The translations under genes and the position numbers were made by a program. The notes beneath the pieces were generated by a model. It worked only from the letters and a program-made list of their open reading frames with translations. It ran no database searches and was not told where the DNA came from. Positions 17,593 to 27,875 of a stretch of DNA of 64,000 nt are shown here, piece by piece. Within the stretch, counting starts at the first letter, position 1, and each line of letters opens with the position of its first letter. The DNA lies in assembly GCF_022763245.1 (NCBI RefSeq), contig NZ_JALEGV010000029.1:1-64000 (forward strand), in the 5' to 3' direction. This DNA is from Oricola sp. (GTDB lineage Bacteria > Pseudomonadota > Alphaproteobacteria > Rhizobiales > Rhizobiaceae).

Positions 17593-19038
17593 TCAGGCGT
17601 TGAGCACCCGTCCATAGGCGTCCAGGACGCTTTCCTTCATCATCTCCGAAAGCGTGGGATGCGGGAAGATCGTGTGCATCAACTCTTCCTCCGTCGTCTC
17701 CAGGTTCATCGCGACGACAAAGCCCTGTATGAGTTCGGTCACTTCGGCGCCGACCATATGCGCGCCGAGGAGTTGTCCGGTCTTCTTGTCGAAGATGGTC
17801 TTGATGAGACCCTGGTCTTCGCCCAGCGCGATCGCCTTGCCATTGGCCACGAACGGGAAGCGACCGACCCGGATGTCGTAACCGGCATCCTTCGCCTTCG
17901 CTTCCGTCAATCCGACAGATGCGACCTGCGGGTGGCAGTAAGTGCACCCGGGAATCATGGACCGGTCCATCGGATGGACGCCCGGCACGCCGGCGATCTT
18001 CTCCACGCAGATGACGCCCTCATGCTCGGCCTTGTGGGCCAGCATGGGCGGGCCGGCAACGTCGCCGATCGCGTAGAGGCCTTCGACATTGGTGCGTCCG
18101 TAGCCGTCGATCACGACACAGCCGCGATCGGTCTTCACGCCCAGCGCCTCAAGGCCGATATTCTCGATATTGCCCTGCACGCCGACCGCGGAGATCAGCC
18201 GGTCGGCCTCGATGGCCTCGGTCTTGCCGTCCTTGGTCTCGACATGCGCGACCACTGAATTCGCTTTCTTGTCGACCTTCGTGACCTTGGCTTCGGTGAT
18301 GATCTTGAGCCCGTGCTTCTGAAGCTGCTTGCGCGCGATGCCCGAAATCTCGGCATCTTCCACAGGCATGATCTGAGGCATCAGCTCGACGACGGTCACA
18401 TCCACGCCCATGGAATTGTAGAACGAGGCGAATTCGATGCCGATCGCGCCGGAGCCCATGACCACCAGCTTCTTCGGCATTTCCTGCGGCACCATCGCCT
18501 CGAAATAGGTCCAGATCAGTTTGCCGTCCGGCTCGATGCCCGGAAGAGCGCGCGGGCGGGCACCCGTCGCCACGATGATGTGTTTCGCGGTGTAATCACC
18601 CTCGCCCTTGACGCCTTTGGGTGCCGGATGCTGCGGCTCCATCGCCTTTTTGGACGGTTTGCCGACGGTGATCTTGCCCTTGCCCGCCAGCTTGGCCTCG
18701 CCCCAGATGACGTCGATCTTGTTCTTTTTCATCAGCATGCCGACGCCGCCGTTAAGGCGCGCCGAGACGCCGCGAGAACGGTCGACCACGGCCTTGACGT
18801 CGGCGCTCACGGTGCCGTCGATGGTCAGTCCGTAATTCTTGGCGTGGGAGGCGAAGTCCATGACTTCGGCTGAGCGCAGCAAGGCCTTTGTCGGGATACA
18901 GCCCCAGTTCAGGCAAATGCCGCCGAGATGTTCGCGCTCGACGATGGCTGTCTTGAGGCCGAGCTGCGCGGACCGGATTGCTGCGACATAGCCGCCGGGA
19001 CCCGATCCGATGATGATGACGTCGTAGGCATTCGACAT
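17593..19038 (-). CDS. lpdA: Dihydrolipoyl dehydrogenase (PDH E3)
   Basis: A flavoprotein disulfide oxidoreductase of 481 residues that reoxidises dihydrolipoamide with NAD+. The FAD Rossmann is VIIIGSGPGGYVAA and the redox disulfide GGICLNWGCIPTK. An NAD Rossmann (VVMGSGAIGIEFASFY) and the second FAD motif (YAIGDVAGPPMLAHKA) follow. The C-terminal dimer base has HTIFPHPTLSE. A roughly 20-residue Lys/Pro-rich insertion (near KPSKKAMEPQHP) precedes the IIVATGARP motif. It is the E3 of the adjacent pdhABC cluster but probably also serves oxoglutarate dehydrogenase unless another copy exists. Confidence 0.96.
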   Translation of the reverse strand: MSNAYDVIIIGSGPGGYVAAIRSAQLGLKTAIVEREHLGGICLNWGCIPTKALLRSAEVMDFASHAKNYGLTIDGTVSADVKAVVDRSRGVSARLNGGVGMLMKKNKIDVIWGEAKLAGKGKITVGKPSKKAMEPQHPAPKGVKGEGDYTAKHIIVATGARPRALPGIEPDGKLIWTYFEAMVPQEMPKKLVVMGSGAIGIEFASFYNSMGVDVTVVELMPQIMPVEDAEISGIARKQLQKHGLKIITEAKVTKVDKKANSVVAHVETKDGKTEAIEADRLISAVGVQGNIENIGLEALGVKTDRGCVVIDGYGRTNVEGLYAIGDVAGPPMLAHKAEHEGVICVEKIAGVPGVHPMDRSMIPGCTYCHPQVASVGLTEAKAKDAGYDIRVGRFPFVANGKAIALGEDQGLIKTIFDKKTGQLLGAHMVGAEVTELIQGFVVAMNLETTEEELMHTIFPHPTLSEMMKESVLDAYGRVLNA

Positions 19039-19126
19039 GGGCGTTCCACTCCTGATGTCCTGCCGCGGCGGCTGTCGATGCCGCCGCGTCCTTGTTTGGG
19101 AGTGGTGCCGCCTGTCGCCGTCTCCC

Positions 19127-19390
19127 TTATGCGGGGTCTTCGGCGGTGGGTTCCGGCTTCACCAGCATCCCGTAAATCTCATCCTTCAGCGCGAGGCGCT
19201 GCTTGCGCATCTCCTCCATGCGAAAATCGTCGCATGGCTCGATGTTCGTTTCCGCGCGGTGAATGGCCCGGTTCAGCTCGTGATACTCGTTCGAGATCCG
19301 GTGAAAATGGCCGTCCGTTTCTCGCATATGGTGAATTTCAGCGACCAGTTCCGGGAATTCTTCCGCCAGTTCGTGCGGTGTGTGGGTCAT
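19127..19390 (-). CDS. DUF465 (YdcH-family) small protein
   Basis: An 87-residue helical protein of the DUF465/YdcH family. It has an N-terminal helix (EFPELVAEIHHMRETDGHF), the HxLNRAIHRAE turn and a C-terminal RKQRLALKDEIYGML helix that is the family's most conserved part. The acidic tail EPTAEDPA is variable. Function is unknown in the family; a coiled-coil dimer is likely. It lies between the SGNH hydrolase gene and lpd. Confidence 0.85.
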   Translation of the reverse strand: MTHTPHELAEEFPELVAEIHHMRETDGHFHRISNEYHELNRAIHRAETNIEPCDDFRMEEMRKQRLALKDEIYGMLVKPEPTAEDPA

Positions 19391-19465
19391 TGCGATACCT
19401 CCAGTTTGGCTGTGATGTATCCGACCCTAAGTCTGAAGGCCAGTCCCTCCTTGATCCTTGTCAAC

Positions 19466-20104
19466 TCAAAGCCCGAGCATCAACGAAACCACTGGCGCAA
19501 GCGCCTTTCCCAAGGCTTTTGTCTCCTCCGCGCCAAGATGAATTCCGTCGAGCGGGCTCGTTTTCGCGACCGTTGCAGCGTCGAAGAATCCGCATTCCAA
19601 TTCGTCGGCCAGATCGGCGTACATCGATCCGAGCATGTGTGATTCCTCGATGCTGCGACCGAAGACCGCGCCAAAATCCGTGTGGGCGGTTTCGCAGAAC
19701 GGAGGTGGCGCAACGATCAGAACATCGGGCGGCTTGCCCTGCGAAGACCACGCATGATGACGCACGAGACCGACCAGCCTCTCGATGCCTTGCTTCGCGG
19801 CGATCGCCTGGCCATGCACGGCGGGCTTCAAGTCGTTCGTGCCGAGCATGATGATGACGAGATCGAGCGGCTTGTGGCTGTCCAGCAGCGTCGGCAGCAC
19901 GCGCGCGCCATTGCGGTCGCAATCGGCCAGATGGTCGTCGAAAGCCGTCGTGCGGCCGTTCAGACCCTCGGCGACGACGTCGGCCCGGCCGCCAAGCGCC
20001 TCGGCCAGGGCCACGGGCCAGCGGTTCTCGCGCTCGTGACGCGATACCGTTGCGGGGTTGTAACCCCAGGTCAGAGAATCACCGAAAGCCAGTACGGTCT
20101 TCAT
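19466..20104 (-). CDS. SGNH/GDSL-type esterase
   Basis: A 212-residue SGNH hydrolase. Block I is FGDSLTWGY (nucleophile Ser), block II the Gly of EGLNGRT, block III GTNDLK and block V the DGIHLGAEE catalytic Asp/His pair. There is no signal peptide, so it is probably cytosolic. Similar rhizobial proteins are annotated as arylesterases; substrate is unknown. A small hydrolase gene at this site near lpd is a familiar feature of rhizobial pdh clusters, but I cannot link it to PDH function. Confidence 0.88.
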   Translation of the reverse strand: MKTVLAFGDSLTWGYNPATVSRHERENRWPVALAEALGGRADVVAEGLNGRTTAFDDHLADCDRNGARVLPTLLDSHKPLDLVIIMLGTNDLKPAVHGQAIAAKQGIERLVGLVRHHAWSSQGKPPDVLIVAPPPFCETAHTDFGAVFGRSIEESHMLGSMYADLADELECGFFDAATVAKTSPLDGIHLGAEETKALGKALAPVVSLMLGL

Positions 20105-20119
20105 CTTGCCCTCCGAACC

Positions 20120-20665
20120 TCACATCCGCCGCAGCCCAAGGGCGACGAAGAGGAACAGCACGCCGTTTGACAGTAGCTCGACTGCCAGCAGGATCCCGAG
20201 AACGGCGGCGGCCGACCAGGGGAAATTGGCGAAGATCATCACTGCGAGCAGAACCGAAATGGCGCCCGAGAAGACTATGCCGCCCCATCCAGGGATCGGC
20301 CGTACCGCCATGCCCAACACCATCTTTGCGATGCCCGCCAACACGAGCAGCACGCCGAGCAGAAACGTCAAAGAGACCATCCCTGCCAGCGGATCGAAGA
20401 TCAGTGACAGGCCGAGCAGCAATGTCACGGCGCCGAAGAGCAAAGCCCAGAAAAAGCCGCCCCACGCCCGGTCGGCGAAGGCATGCACGATCTGCACGAC
20501 ACCGAGAACCGCGAACATCCAGCCAAGCAGAACGACCGTGGCCATCGTCGCGACGAACGGGTTCAGCAGCGCAAGCAGACCGCCCAGAATGGAGAGGGCC
20601 GCAAGAACGGCCATCCATATCCATGTCGATCCCCTAGTGACGCCGCGCATGTCTCCCATTGACAT
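20120..20665 (-). CDS. HdeD-family membrane protein
   Basis: A 181-residue protein with six predicted membrane helices in three pairs and the HdeD/DUF308 repeats. Examples are GWMFAVLGVVQIVHAF and LGLSLIFDPLAGMVSLTFLL. Enteric HdeD is linked to acid resistance; function here is inferred only from family. GGAGG lies 8 nt before the ATG at 20665. It starts 30 bp after the pdhC stop, so readthrough from the pdh operon is likely. Confidence 0.87.
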   Translation of the reverse strand: MSMGDMRGVTRGSTWIWMAVLAALSILGGLLALLNPFVATMATVVLLGWMFAVLGVVQIVHAFADRAWGGFFWALLFGAVTLLLGLSLIFDPLAGMVSLTFLLGVLLVLAGIAKMVLGMAVRPIPGWGGIVFSGAISVLLAVMIFANFPWSAAAVLGILLAVELLSNGVLFLFVALGLRRM

Positions 20666-20695
20666 ATCCGTGCCCTCCGGCTCGCGTGCCGATCC

Positions 20696-22063
20696 CTAGA
20701 CCAGCATGCTCATCGGGTTTTCGATGTAGCCCTTGAAGGCCGCCAGCAGTTCCGCTCCGAGCGCGCCGTCGACGCAGCGATGATCCGTCGAAAGCGTCAC
20801 GGTCATCACCTGGGCAATCGCCAGTGCGCCGTCCTTGACCACCGGGCGCTGCTCGCCAGCGCCGACCGCGAGGATCGTGGCGTGCGGCGGGTTCACCACG
20901 GCCGCGAAGTCCTTCACGCCCATCATGCCCATGTTGGAGACCGCCGTGGTACCGCCCTGGTACTCCTGCGGCTGCAGCTTGCGTTCCTTCGCCCGCTTGC
21001 CCAGGTCGCGCATCTCGTTGGAAATCACCGACAGGGGCTTCATTTCGGCCTGGCGGACGATCGGCGTGATCAAACCGCCCGGGATGGAGACGGCCACGCC
21101 GACATCGGCATGCTTGTGTTTGACCATGGCCTCGTCGGTCCAGGAGACGTTGGCGTCCGGCACATCGCGCAGCGCCAGGGCCAGAGCCTTGATCACCATG
21201 TCGTTGACCGACAGCTTGTAGGCCGGACGGTCGTCCTTGCGCGGCGCCGCCGAGTTCAATTCACCACGCAGCTTCAACAGGGCGTCGAGTTGGCAATCAA
21301 CCGAGACGTAGAAATGCGGGATCGTCTGCTTGGATTCCTGCAGACGCTTCGCGATCGTCTTGCGCATCCCGTCATGCTTGACCAGCTCGTAGGAGCCTTC
21401 GTCGAACAGCTTCAGCACGGCATCGGTCGAAGGACCGGACGGCATCGCAGCAGCAGGCGCCGGAGTGACAGGCGACTGATCCGGCGCAGCCGGCGCCTTG
21501 GCTCCGCCCGCGACAGCGGCTTCCACATCGCGCTTGACGACACGGCCACGCGGACCGGAACCGGAAACCGCCGTGATGTCGACGCCTTCGGCCTTCGCGA
21601 TCCGGCGGGCCAACGGCGAGGCGAAAACCTTCTCGCCATCCTTCACCGGAACAGGGCCGGCCTTCACGTCATCGGAAATCGCAGCCTTCTGCGGAGCCGA
21701 TTTCGGAGCATCCTTTGCCGGAGCCGGCGCGGCTTCGGCCTTCTGTTCCGGTTTCGCCTCTTCCTTCGCAGGCGACGGAGCGGCGCTACCGCCGGAAGCA
21801 GCAGCCTCGCTTGCATCCTCGCCCTCTTCGGCGAGGATCGCGATCACGGCGTTGACCTTTACGCCCTCGGAGCCTTCCGGCACCAGGATCTTGGCCACGG
21901 TTCCCTCGTCGACTGCTTCGACTTCCATGGTCGCCTTGTCGGTCTCGATCTCGGCGATGACGTCTCCGGACGAAACGGTGTCACCTTCCTTGACGAGCCA
22001 CTTGGCGAGATTGCCCTCTTCCATCGTCGGGGAGAGCGCGGGCATGGTGATGTTGATCGGCAT
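20696..22063 (-). CDS. pdhC: Pyruvate dehydrogenase E2, dihydrolipoamide acetyltransferase
   Basis: A 455-residue E2 core subunit transferring acetyl from lipoyl to CoA. It has one lipoyl domain (residues 1-80, lipoyl-Lys in [10 protein letters not shown]), an Ala/Pro/Glu-rich linker and a peripheral-subunit-binding domain ([17 protein letters not shown]). The catalytic domain ends with the active-site [19 protein letters not shown] 22063 starts the conserved [17 protein letters not shown] and has AGGGAGACAGGACC upstream; the open frame beyond it overlaps pdhB. It follows pdhB by 13 bp. Confidence 0.97.
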   Translation of the reverse strand: MPINITMPALSPTMEEGNLAKWLVKEGDTVSSGDVIAEIETDKATMEVEAVDEGTVAKILVPEGSEGVKVNAVIAILAEEGEDASEAAASGGSAAPSPAKEEAKPEQKAEAAPAPAKDAPKSAPQKAAISDDVKAGPVPVKDGEKVFASPLARRIAKAEGVDITAVSGSGPRGRVVKRDVEAAVAGGAKAPAAPDQSPVTPAPAAAMPSGPSTDAVLKLFDEGSYELVKHDGMRKTIAKRLQESKQTIPHFYVSVDCQLDALLKLRGELNSAAPRKDDRPAYKLSVNDMVIKALALALRDVPDANVSWTDEAMVKHKHADVGVAVSIPGGLITPIVRQAEMKPLSVISNEMRDLGKRAKERKLQPQEYQGGTTAVSNMGMMGVKDFAAVVNPPHATILAVGAGEQRPVVKDGALAIAQVMTVTLSTDHRCVDGALGAELLAAFKGYIENPMSMLV

Positions 22064-22076
22064 GGTCCTGTCTCCC

Positions 22077-23480
22077 TCAGGCCGTGTAGGTGACGGCTTT
22101 GACCGCGTCGACGACCTCGCCGACATTCGGCAGAGCCAATTTCTCGAGATTGGCCGCATAAGGCATCGGCACGTCCTTGCCGGCGATCGTGATTACCGGC
22201 GCATCGAGCCAGTCGAACGCCTCGCGCTGCACGCGGTTGGCGATGAAATCACCGACGGAACTTTGCGGGTATCCTTCCTCGACGGTGACAAGACGCCCGG
22301 TCTTCTTGACGCTCTCGATCACCGTGGGCAGATCCATCGGGCGGATCGTACGCAGGTCGATCACCTCGGCGTCGATTCCCAGACCTGCGAGCTCTTCGGC
22401 GGCTTTGATCGCGTAGGTCATGCCGATACCGAAGGACACGATCGTCACGTCATTGCCGGACTTGTGAATCCGGGCCTTGCCGATAGGCAGGACGAAATCA
22501 TCCAGCTTCGGTACGTCGAAGCTCTGGCCGTAAAGGATCTCGTTTTCCAGGAAGATCACCGGGTTCGGGTCGCGGATGGCGGCCTTCAGGAGGCCCTTGG
22601 CGTCGGCCGCAGTATACGGCTGGACCACTTTCAGACCCGGAACGTGGCTGTACCACGCAGCATAATCCTGGCTGTGCTGGGCGGCGACGCGGGCTGCAGC
22701 GCCGTTCGGCCCGCGGAACACCATCGGCGCTCCCATCTGGCCACCCGACATGTAGAGCGTCTTGGCCGCCGAGTTGATGATCTGGTCGATCGCCTGCATG
22801 GCGAAGTTGAACGTCATGAATTCCACGATGGGGCGTAATCCGCTCATCGCCGCGCCGACGCCGATGCCGGCGAAGCCGTGCTCCGTGATCGGCGTGTCGA
22901 CGACGCGTTTCGGCCCGAACTCGTCCAGAAGGCCCTGCGTGACCTTGTAGGCGCCCTGATACTCGGCGACTTCCTCGCCCATGACGAAGACCCCCTCGTC
23001 ATTGCGCATCTCTTCAGCCATTGCGTCGCGCAGCGCTTCGCGCACCGTGGTCGAGACCATCTCCGTCCCGTCCGGAATGTCCGGATCGGCGCTGACGTCC
23101 GGCGCCTTCGGCTCGGGATGCACCTTGCCCTCGGCCGGCACGCTGCGCGCGTCCATGTCGGCAACGGCGTCGCTGCCGGACGCCGCGCTCTCGGCAGCGG
23201 CAGGAGCGGAGGCCTTGCCGATATCGTCGGCGCTCTCGCCCTCTTGCAGAAGCACGGCGATCGGCGTGTTGACCTTCACCCCTTCAGACCCCTCGGCGAT
23301 CAGAATCTTGCCGATGACGCCCTCGTCAACGGCCTCGACTTCCATCGTCGCCTTGTCGGTTTCGATCTCGGCGATCACGTCGCCGGAGACGACTTCGTCG
23401 CCTTCCTTCTTGAGCCACTTGGCGAGATTCCCCTCCTCCATCGTCGGGGAAAGCGCAGGCATCAGAATCTCTACGGGCAT
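22077..23480 (-). CDS. pdhB: Pyruvate dehydrogenase E1 beta subunit with N-terminal lipoyl domain
   Basis: A 467-residue E1-beta. Unlike enteric or Gram-positive E1 subunits it begins with its own lipoyl domain (residues 1-80, [10 protein letters not shown]) joined by an Ala/Ser/acidic linker to a standard transketolase pyrimidine and C-terminal domain. The latter parts include [20 protein letters not shown] and [18 protein letters not shown]. This fusion is characteristic of rhizobial-type PDH. ATG 23480 has GAGGAAAAC directly upstream. It is separated from pdhA by a small membrane-protein gene. Confidence 0.97.
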   Translation of the reverse strand: MPVEILMPALSPTMEEGNLAKWLKKEGDEVVSGDVIAEIETDKATMEVEAVDEGVIGKILIAEGSEGVKVNTPIAVLLQEGESADDIGKASAPAAAESAASGSDAVADMDARSVPAEGKVHPEPKAPDVSADPDIPDGTEMVSTTVREALRDAMAEEMRNDEGVFVMGEEVAEYQGAYKVTQGLLDEFGPKRVVDTPITEHGFAGIGVGAAMSGLRPIVEFMTFNFAMQAIDQIINSAAKTLYMSGGQMGAPMVFRGPNGAAARVAAQHSQDYAAWYSHVPGLKVVQPYTAADAKGLLKAAIRDPNPVIFLENEILYGQSFDVPKLDDFVLPIGKARIHKSGNDVTIVSFGIGMTYAIKAAEELAGLGIDAEVIDLRTIRPMDLPTVIESVKKTGRLVTVEEGYPQSSVGDFIANRVQREAFDWLDAPVITIAGKDVPMPYAANLEKLALPNVGEVVDAVKAVTYTA

Positions 23481-23509
23481 GTTTTCCTCACCTGTTTTTA
23501 TGACCGGTC

Positions 23510-23788
23510 CTATTGGAGCCGGAACTTGTTCCAAAACGCGACTGCCATCAGACCGACCGCCGAAGCGACGAGCGCGCCGCGCAGGGCGCGCAACCACAAT
23601 GGAGCCTTGCCGAATTTGGCCTCATGCTCGAGCGCCGCACGACGGCGCTGCGAGCTGTTGTCGAGATAATCCACGATCCGTCGGGCAGAGCCGACATAAG
23701 ACTTGGCGACATGCCAGAAGAACATGACGAAGAGAGCGATGACGCCCGCTGCGAGCATGTAAGTCCAGATTTCCGGCCAGCCCCGCAT
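23510..23788 (-). CDS. small two-helix membrane protein inside the pdh operon
   Basis: A 92-residue protein of unknown family. It has a membrane helix at about residues 8-27 ([20 protein letters not shown]), a cytosolic-looking basic/acidic middle ([27 protein letters not shown]) and a second helix near 70-86 ([18 protein letters not shown]). It is 12 bp after pdhA and 29 bp before pdhB in the same orientation, so it must be co-transcribed with the E1 subunits. I do not recognise a function. No codon or base composition break is obvious. Confidence 0.75.
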   Translation of the reverse strand: MRGWPEIWTYMLAAGVIALFVMFFWHVAKSYVGSARRIVDYLDNSSQRRRAALEHEAKFGKAPLWLRALRGALVASAVGLMAVAFWNKFRLQ

Positions 23789-23800
23789 CGCCCTGACCGA

Positions 23801-24841
23801 TCAGAGCAGGATGTCGGTGTAGAGCTCGGACGGATCCGGCTCGGGATCGTTCTGCGCGAAATCCGCCGCGTCGCTGACGACGTCGCGCACTTCCTTGTCG
23901 ATCGCCTTCAGCGCCGCCTCGTCGGCATGGCCGAGTTCCAGCAAGCGCGCCTTGACCTGTTCGATCGGATCATGCTCGGAGCGCATTTTCTGGACTTCGT
24001 CCTTTGACCGATACTTCGCCGGATCGGACATGGAGTGTCCGCGATAGCGATAGGTCTGCATTTCAAGGATGATCGGCCCCTCGCCGGTCCGGGCATGGTC
24101 GAGCGCGAATTCCGACGCCGACTTGACCGCACGCACATCCATGCCGTCGACCTGGAAACCGGGAATGGAGAAGGACGCGCCGCGCTGCGAGAAGTCCGTC
24201 TGCGCCGAGGCGCGGCTGACGGAGGTTCCCATGGCGTAGCGGTTGTTCTCGATCACGTAGATGACCGGAAGCTTCCACAGAGCCGCCATGTTGAAGCTCT
24301 CATACACCTGGCCCTGGTTCGCAGCGCCGTCCCCGAAGAAGGTCATCGCGACCGCGCCATTCTCCTGGTACTTGTTGCCGAAGGCGAGGCCCGTGCCGAG
24401 CGACACCTGCGCGCCGACGATCCCGTGTCCCCCGTAGAAGTTCTTTTCCTTGGAGAACATGTGCATCGAGCCGCCCTTGCCCTTGGAGTATCCTCCACGT
24501 CGGCCGGTCAGCTCCGCCATCACACCGCGCGACTCCATGCCGGTCGCCAGCATGTGGCCGTGATCGCGGTACCCGGTGATGAACTGGTCGCCATCCTTCA
24601 TCGCCATCTGCATGCCGGTGACGACTGCTTCCTGACCGATGTAGAGATGGCAAAACCCACCGATGAAGCCCATGCCGTAAAGCTGGCCGGCCTTCTCCTC
24701 GAAGCGGCGAATCAGCAGCATCTCGCGATACGCGTAAAGCTCATCGTCCTTGCTGAATTTGGCCGGCGGCGGGGCTTTGAAAGATGTTGCGGATTTAGCC
24801 TTCGCCGAACTGGCGGAGGCTTTCCTGGCACGCGTTGCCAT
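23801..24841 (-). CDS. pdhA: Pyruvate dehydrogenase E1 alpha subunit
   Basis: A 346-residue thiamine diphosphate-dependent E1-alpha, which decarboxylates pyruvate and acetylates lipoyl groups. It has the N-terminal YREMLLIRRFEEKAGQLYG and IGQEAVVTGM. The ThDP motif is FFGDGAANQGQVYESFNMA, ending in the ENNRYAMGTS segment. The phosphorylation-loop-like YRYRGHSMSDPAKYR is also present. ATG 24841 gives an Ala/Ser/Lys-rich leader typical of rhizobial PdhA and has GAGGGAG upstream; the longer frame to 24940 covers the leader region. It is the first gene of the pdh operon, downstream of a terminator-like hairpin after ftsB. Confidence 0.97.
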   Translation of the reverse strand: MATRARKASASSAKAKSATSFKAPPPAKFSKDDELYAYREMLLIRRFEEKAGQLYGMGFIGGFCHLYIGQEAVVTGMQMAMKDGDQFITGYRDHGHMLATGMESRGVMAELTGRRGGYSKGKGGSMHMFSKEKNFYGGHGIVGAQVSLGTGLAFGNKYQENGAVAMTFFGDGAANQGQVYESFNMAALWKLPVIYVIENNRYAMGTSVSRASAQTDFSQRGASFSIPGFQVDGMDVRAVKSASEFALDHARTGEGPIILEMQTYRYRGHSMSDPAKYRSKDEVQKMRSEHDPIEQVKARLLELGHADEAALKAIDKEVRDVVSDAADFAQNDPEPDPSELYTDILL

Positions 24842-24949
24842 GCGCTCACTCCCTCGATTTTTTCTGCGACATAAGGTAACGTAATGGCGCGACTTGGCAA
24901 TGCCTAAAACTGCATGGCTGACATGCCGTAAGCATTTCAAAAGGCTTTG

Positions 24950-24983
24950 AAAAACCGATATTAACTGAAATTCGGTTAATCGG
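24950..24983 (-). terminator. rho-independent terminator after ftsB
   Basis: On the minus strand CCGATTAAC - 9-nt loop - GTTAATATCGG is followed directly by TTTTTC. The stem is 9 bp with a 2-nt bulge. It starts 3 bp after the ftsB stop, so it should separate eno/ftsB transcripts from pdhA, which would then use a promoter in 24842-24949. Confidence 0.65.
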
Positions 24984-24986
24984 ATA

Positions 24987-25295
24987 TCAGTGCAGAATGA
25001 CGATCTCGTTCGCTCGCGACAGGCCGAGCATTCGCCGCGCCTGCTCGTCGATCATGTCGTGTTCGAGCGAGCCGTCGCGCAGCATCGAGGTCTTCTTGTC
25101 GAGAGCGAGCCGGCGCTGTTCCAGCGAGGTGAGTTCCGCCTCCAGCGAGGCGATCTGTGTTTCGTAGCGCTGCTTGGATGCCAACCCGAGCGAGCCCGAC
25201 AAGGCGTGATGCCCGAAATAGGCGAGCACGCCGCTCGCCAGAACGGGCAGGATGAAATGACGAAGCGGTGAGCGGCGGCGCTGACGGGTCCACAT
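24987..25295 (-). CDS. ftsB: Septum formation initiator, FtsB/DivIC family
   Basis: A 102-residue bitopic protein. A short basic N-terminus is followed by one membrane helix (about 13-31, FILPVLASGVLAYFGHHAL) and a coiled coil (YETQIASLEAELTSLEQRRLALDKK). The C-terminal DMIDEQARRMLGLSRANEIVIL block is typical of FtsB. It would act in the FtsQLB complex at the division septum. It lies 159 bp downstream of eno in the same direction, the usual rhizobial eno-ftsB-pdhA order. Confidence 0.9.
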   Translation of the reverse strand: MWTRQRRRSPLRHFILPVLASGVLAYFGHHALSGSLGLASKQRYETQIASLEAELTSLEQRRLALDKKTSMLRDGSLEHDMIDEQARRMLGLSRANEIVILH

Positions 25296-25401
25296 GATAC
25301 AAAGCCCCTGAGACAGGCTTCGAACTGTAGGCCGTTTTGGTTAAGCGCCCCTAAACGCGCCGCTGACGCGATCGATGCCGTGCCGGGGCGCAGAACGACA
25401 A

Positions 25402-25430
25402 TGCGCCGCCGGCAGGTGGCCAACGGCGCA
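25402..25430 (-). other. GC-rich hairpin downstream of eno
   Basis: TGCGCCG and CGGCGCA form a perfect 7-bp stem around a 15-nt interior, ending 24 bp after the eno stop. There is no U-tract on the minus strand, so it is not a standard intrinsic terminator. It may be a 3' stabilising structure, or it may have no role. Confidence 0.3.
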
Positions 25431-25454
25431 TATCCAGAGATAGGAGCAGGCGCG

Positions 25455-26811
<1,357 letters not shown>

Positions 26812-26901
26812 ACGCGCTGCAAGAAGAATTTCCCGACAAATTCACGGGATGGCCGGATTTGTATCGCTCGATAGTAGCGGGCTGGGCACCGCAAGGAGAG
26901 C

Positions 26902-27024
26902 ATGATGACGCAGCTTGCCGGCCTATTGACCTTCACCTTCATGGCCCTCAGACTGATCACATCGGTCGACTTCGGCTCCAGTCCCGTCGGACGAGAGACA
27001 TCGATTCAACTGCCAGAAGAGTGA
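26902..27024 (+). CDS. small ORF with strong Shine-Dalgarno, between eno and kdsA
   Basis: A 40-codon ORF read away from eno and toward kdsA. It starts ATGATG with AGGAGAGC directly upstream (spacing 5-6 nt) and stops at TGA 27022-27024. The peptide begins MMTQLAGLLTFTFMALRLIT, a hydrophobic segment long enough for one membrane pass, and ends with a polar tail through LPEE. The 309-bp eno-kdsA gap contains no other coding candidate. The ribosome site and hydrophobic profile support it; I know of no family. It ends 15 bp before the kdsA stop on the other strand. Confidence 0.5.
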   Translation: MMTQLAGLLTFTFMALRLITSVDFGSSPVGRETSIQLPEE

Positions 27025-27038
27025 TACCCTACCCGGGT

Positions 27039-27875
27039 TCAGTGCGATTTCGCGACCCGGTCGAAAGCCATCAACGTGTCGATCAGCCGCGGCATGTCGG
27101 CAAGCGGCACCATGTTTGGCCCATCCGACGGTGCATTGTCTGGGTCCTGATGGGTTTCGACGAATACGCCTGCAACCCCGACGGCGACCGCGGCGCGCGC
27201 CAGCGTCTCGACAAAGCGGCGCTCGCCACCCGTGGATCCACCCTGCCCGCCCGGCTGCTGTACGGAATGTGTCGCGTCAAACACCACCGGCGCTCCCGTT
27301 TCGGCCATGATCGGCAAAGACCGCATGTCGGAAACAAGCGTGTTGTAACCGAAGGAGGCTCCGCGCTCCGTGAGCAGGACATTCGGATTCCCGCCGCCGA
27401 CCACCTTGGCGAGCACGTTCTTCATGTCCCACGGCGCCAGGAACTGCCCCTTCTTCACGTTGACCACGCGTCCGGTCGCCGCTGCTGCAAGCAGCAAGTC
27501 TGTCTGGCGGCAGAGAAACGCGGGAATTTGCAGGATGTCGACGACTTCAGCCAACTCGGCGCACTGGGCTTCCGAATGGACGTCGGTCAGGACAGGCAGA
27601 TCGAACTCGGCCTTCAGGTCGGCGAAGACCGGCAGGGACTTCTCCAGCCCGAGGCCGCGCTTGCCGGAAAGCGAGGTTCTGTTCGCCTTGTCGAAGGACG
27701 ATTTGTAGACGAGCCCGATGCGCGCAGCGTGGCACATTTCCTTCAACGCGCCGGCCATGTCGAAGGCATGTTGGCGGCTTTCCATCTGACAGGGGCCGGC
27801 GATCAGCGAAATCGGCGCGTTGTTCGCGAAGCCGACATTGCCCGCCATGACTTTGGAGTTGGGCTTCACGATCAC
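27039..27875 (-). CDS. kdsA: 3-deoxy-8-phosphooctulonate (KDO8P) synthase
   Basis: A 278-residue aldolase making KDO-8-phosphate from arabinose-5-phosphate and PEP for LPS core. The barrel opens with [11 protein letters not shown]; the cysteine at 29 is the metal ligand of class II (metal-dependent) enzymes, where class I enzymes such as the E. coli one have Asn. Also visible are [32 protein letters not shown] and the C-terminal [16 protein letters not shown]. The start is GTG 27875, overlapping the upstream VOC gene stop as GTGA. Confidence 0.96.
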   Translation of the reverse strand: MIVKPNSKVMAGNVGFANNAPISLIAGPCQMESRQHAFDMAGALKEMCHAARIGLVYKSSFDKANRTSLSGKRGLGLEKSLPVFADLKAEFDLPVLTDVHSEAQCAELAEVVDILQIPAFLCRQTDLLLAAAATGRVVNVKKGQFLAPWDMKNVLAKVVGGGNPNVLLTERGASFGYNTLVSDMRSLPIMAETGAPVVFDATHSVQQPGGQGGSTGGERRFVETLARAAVAVGVAGVFVETHQDPDNAPSDGPNMVPLADMPRLIDTLMAFDRVAKSH

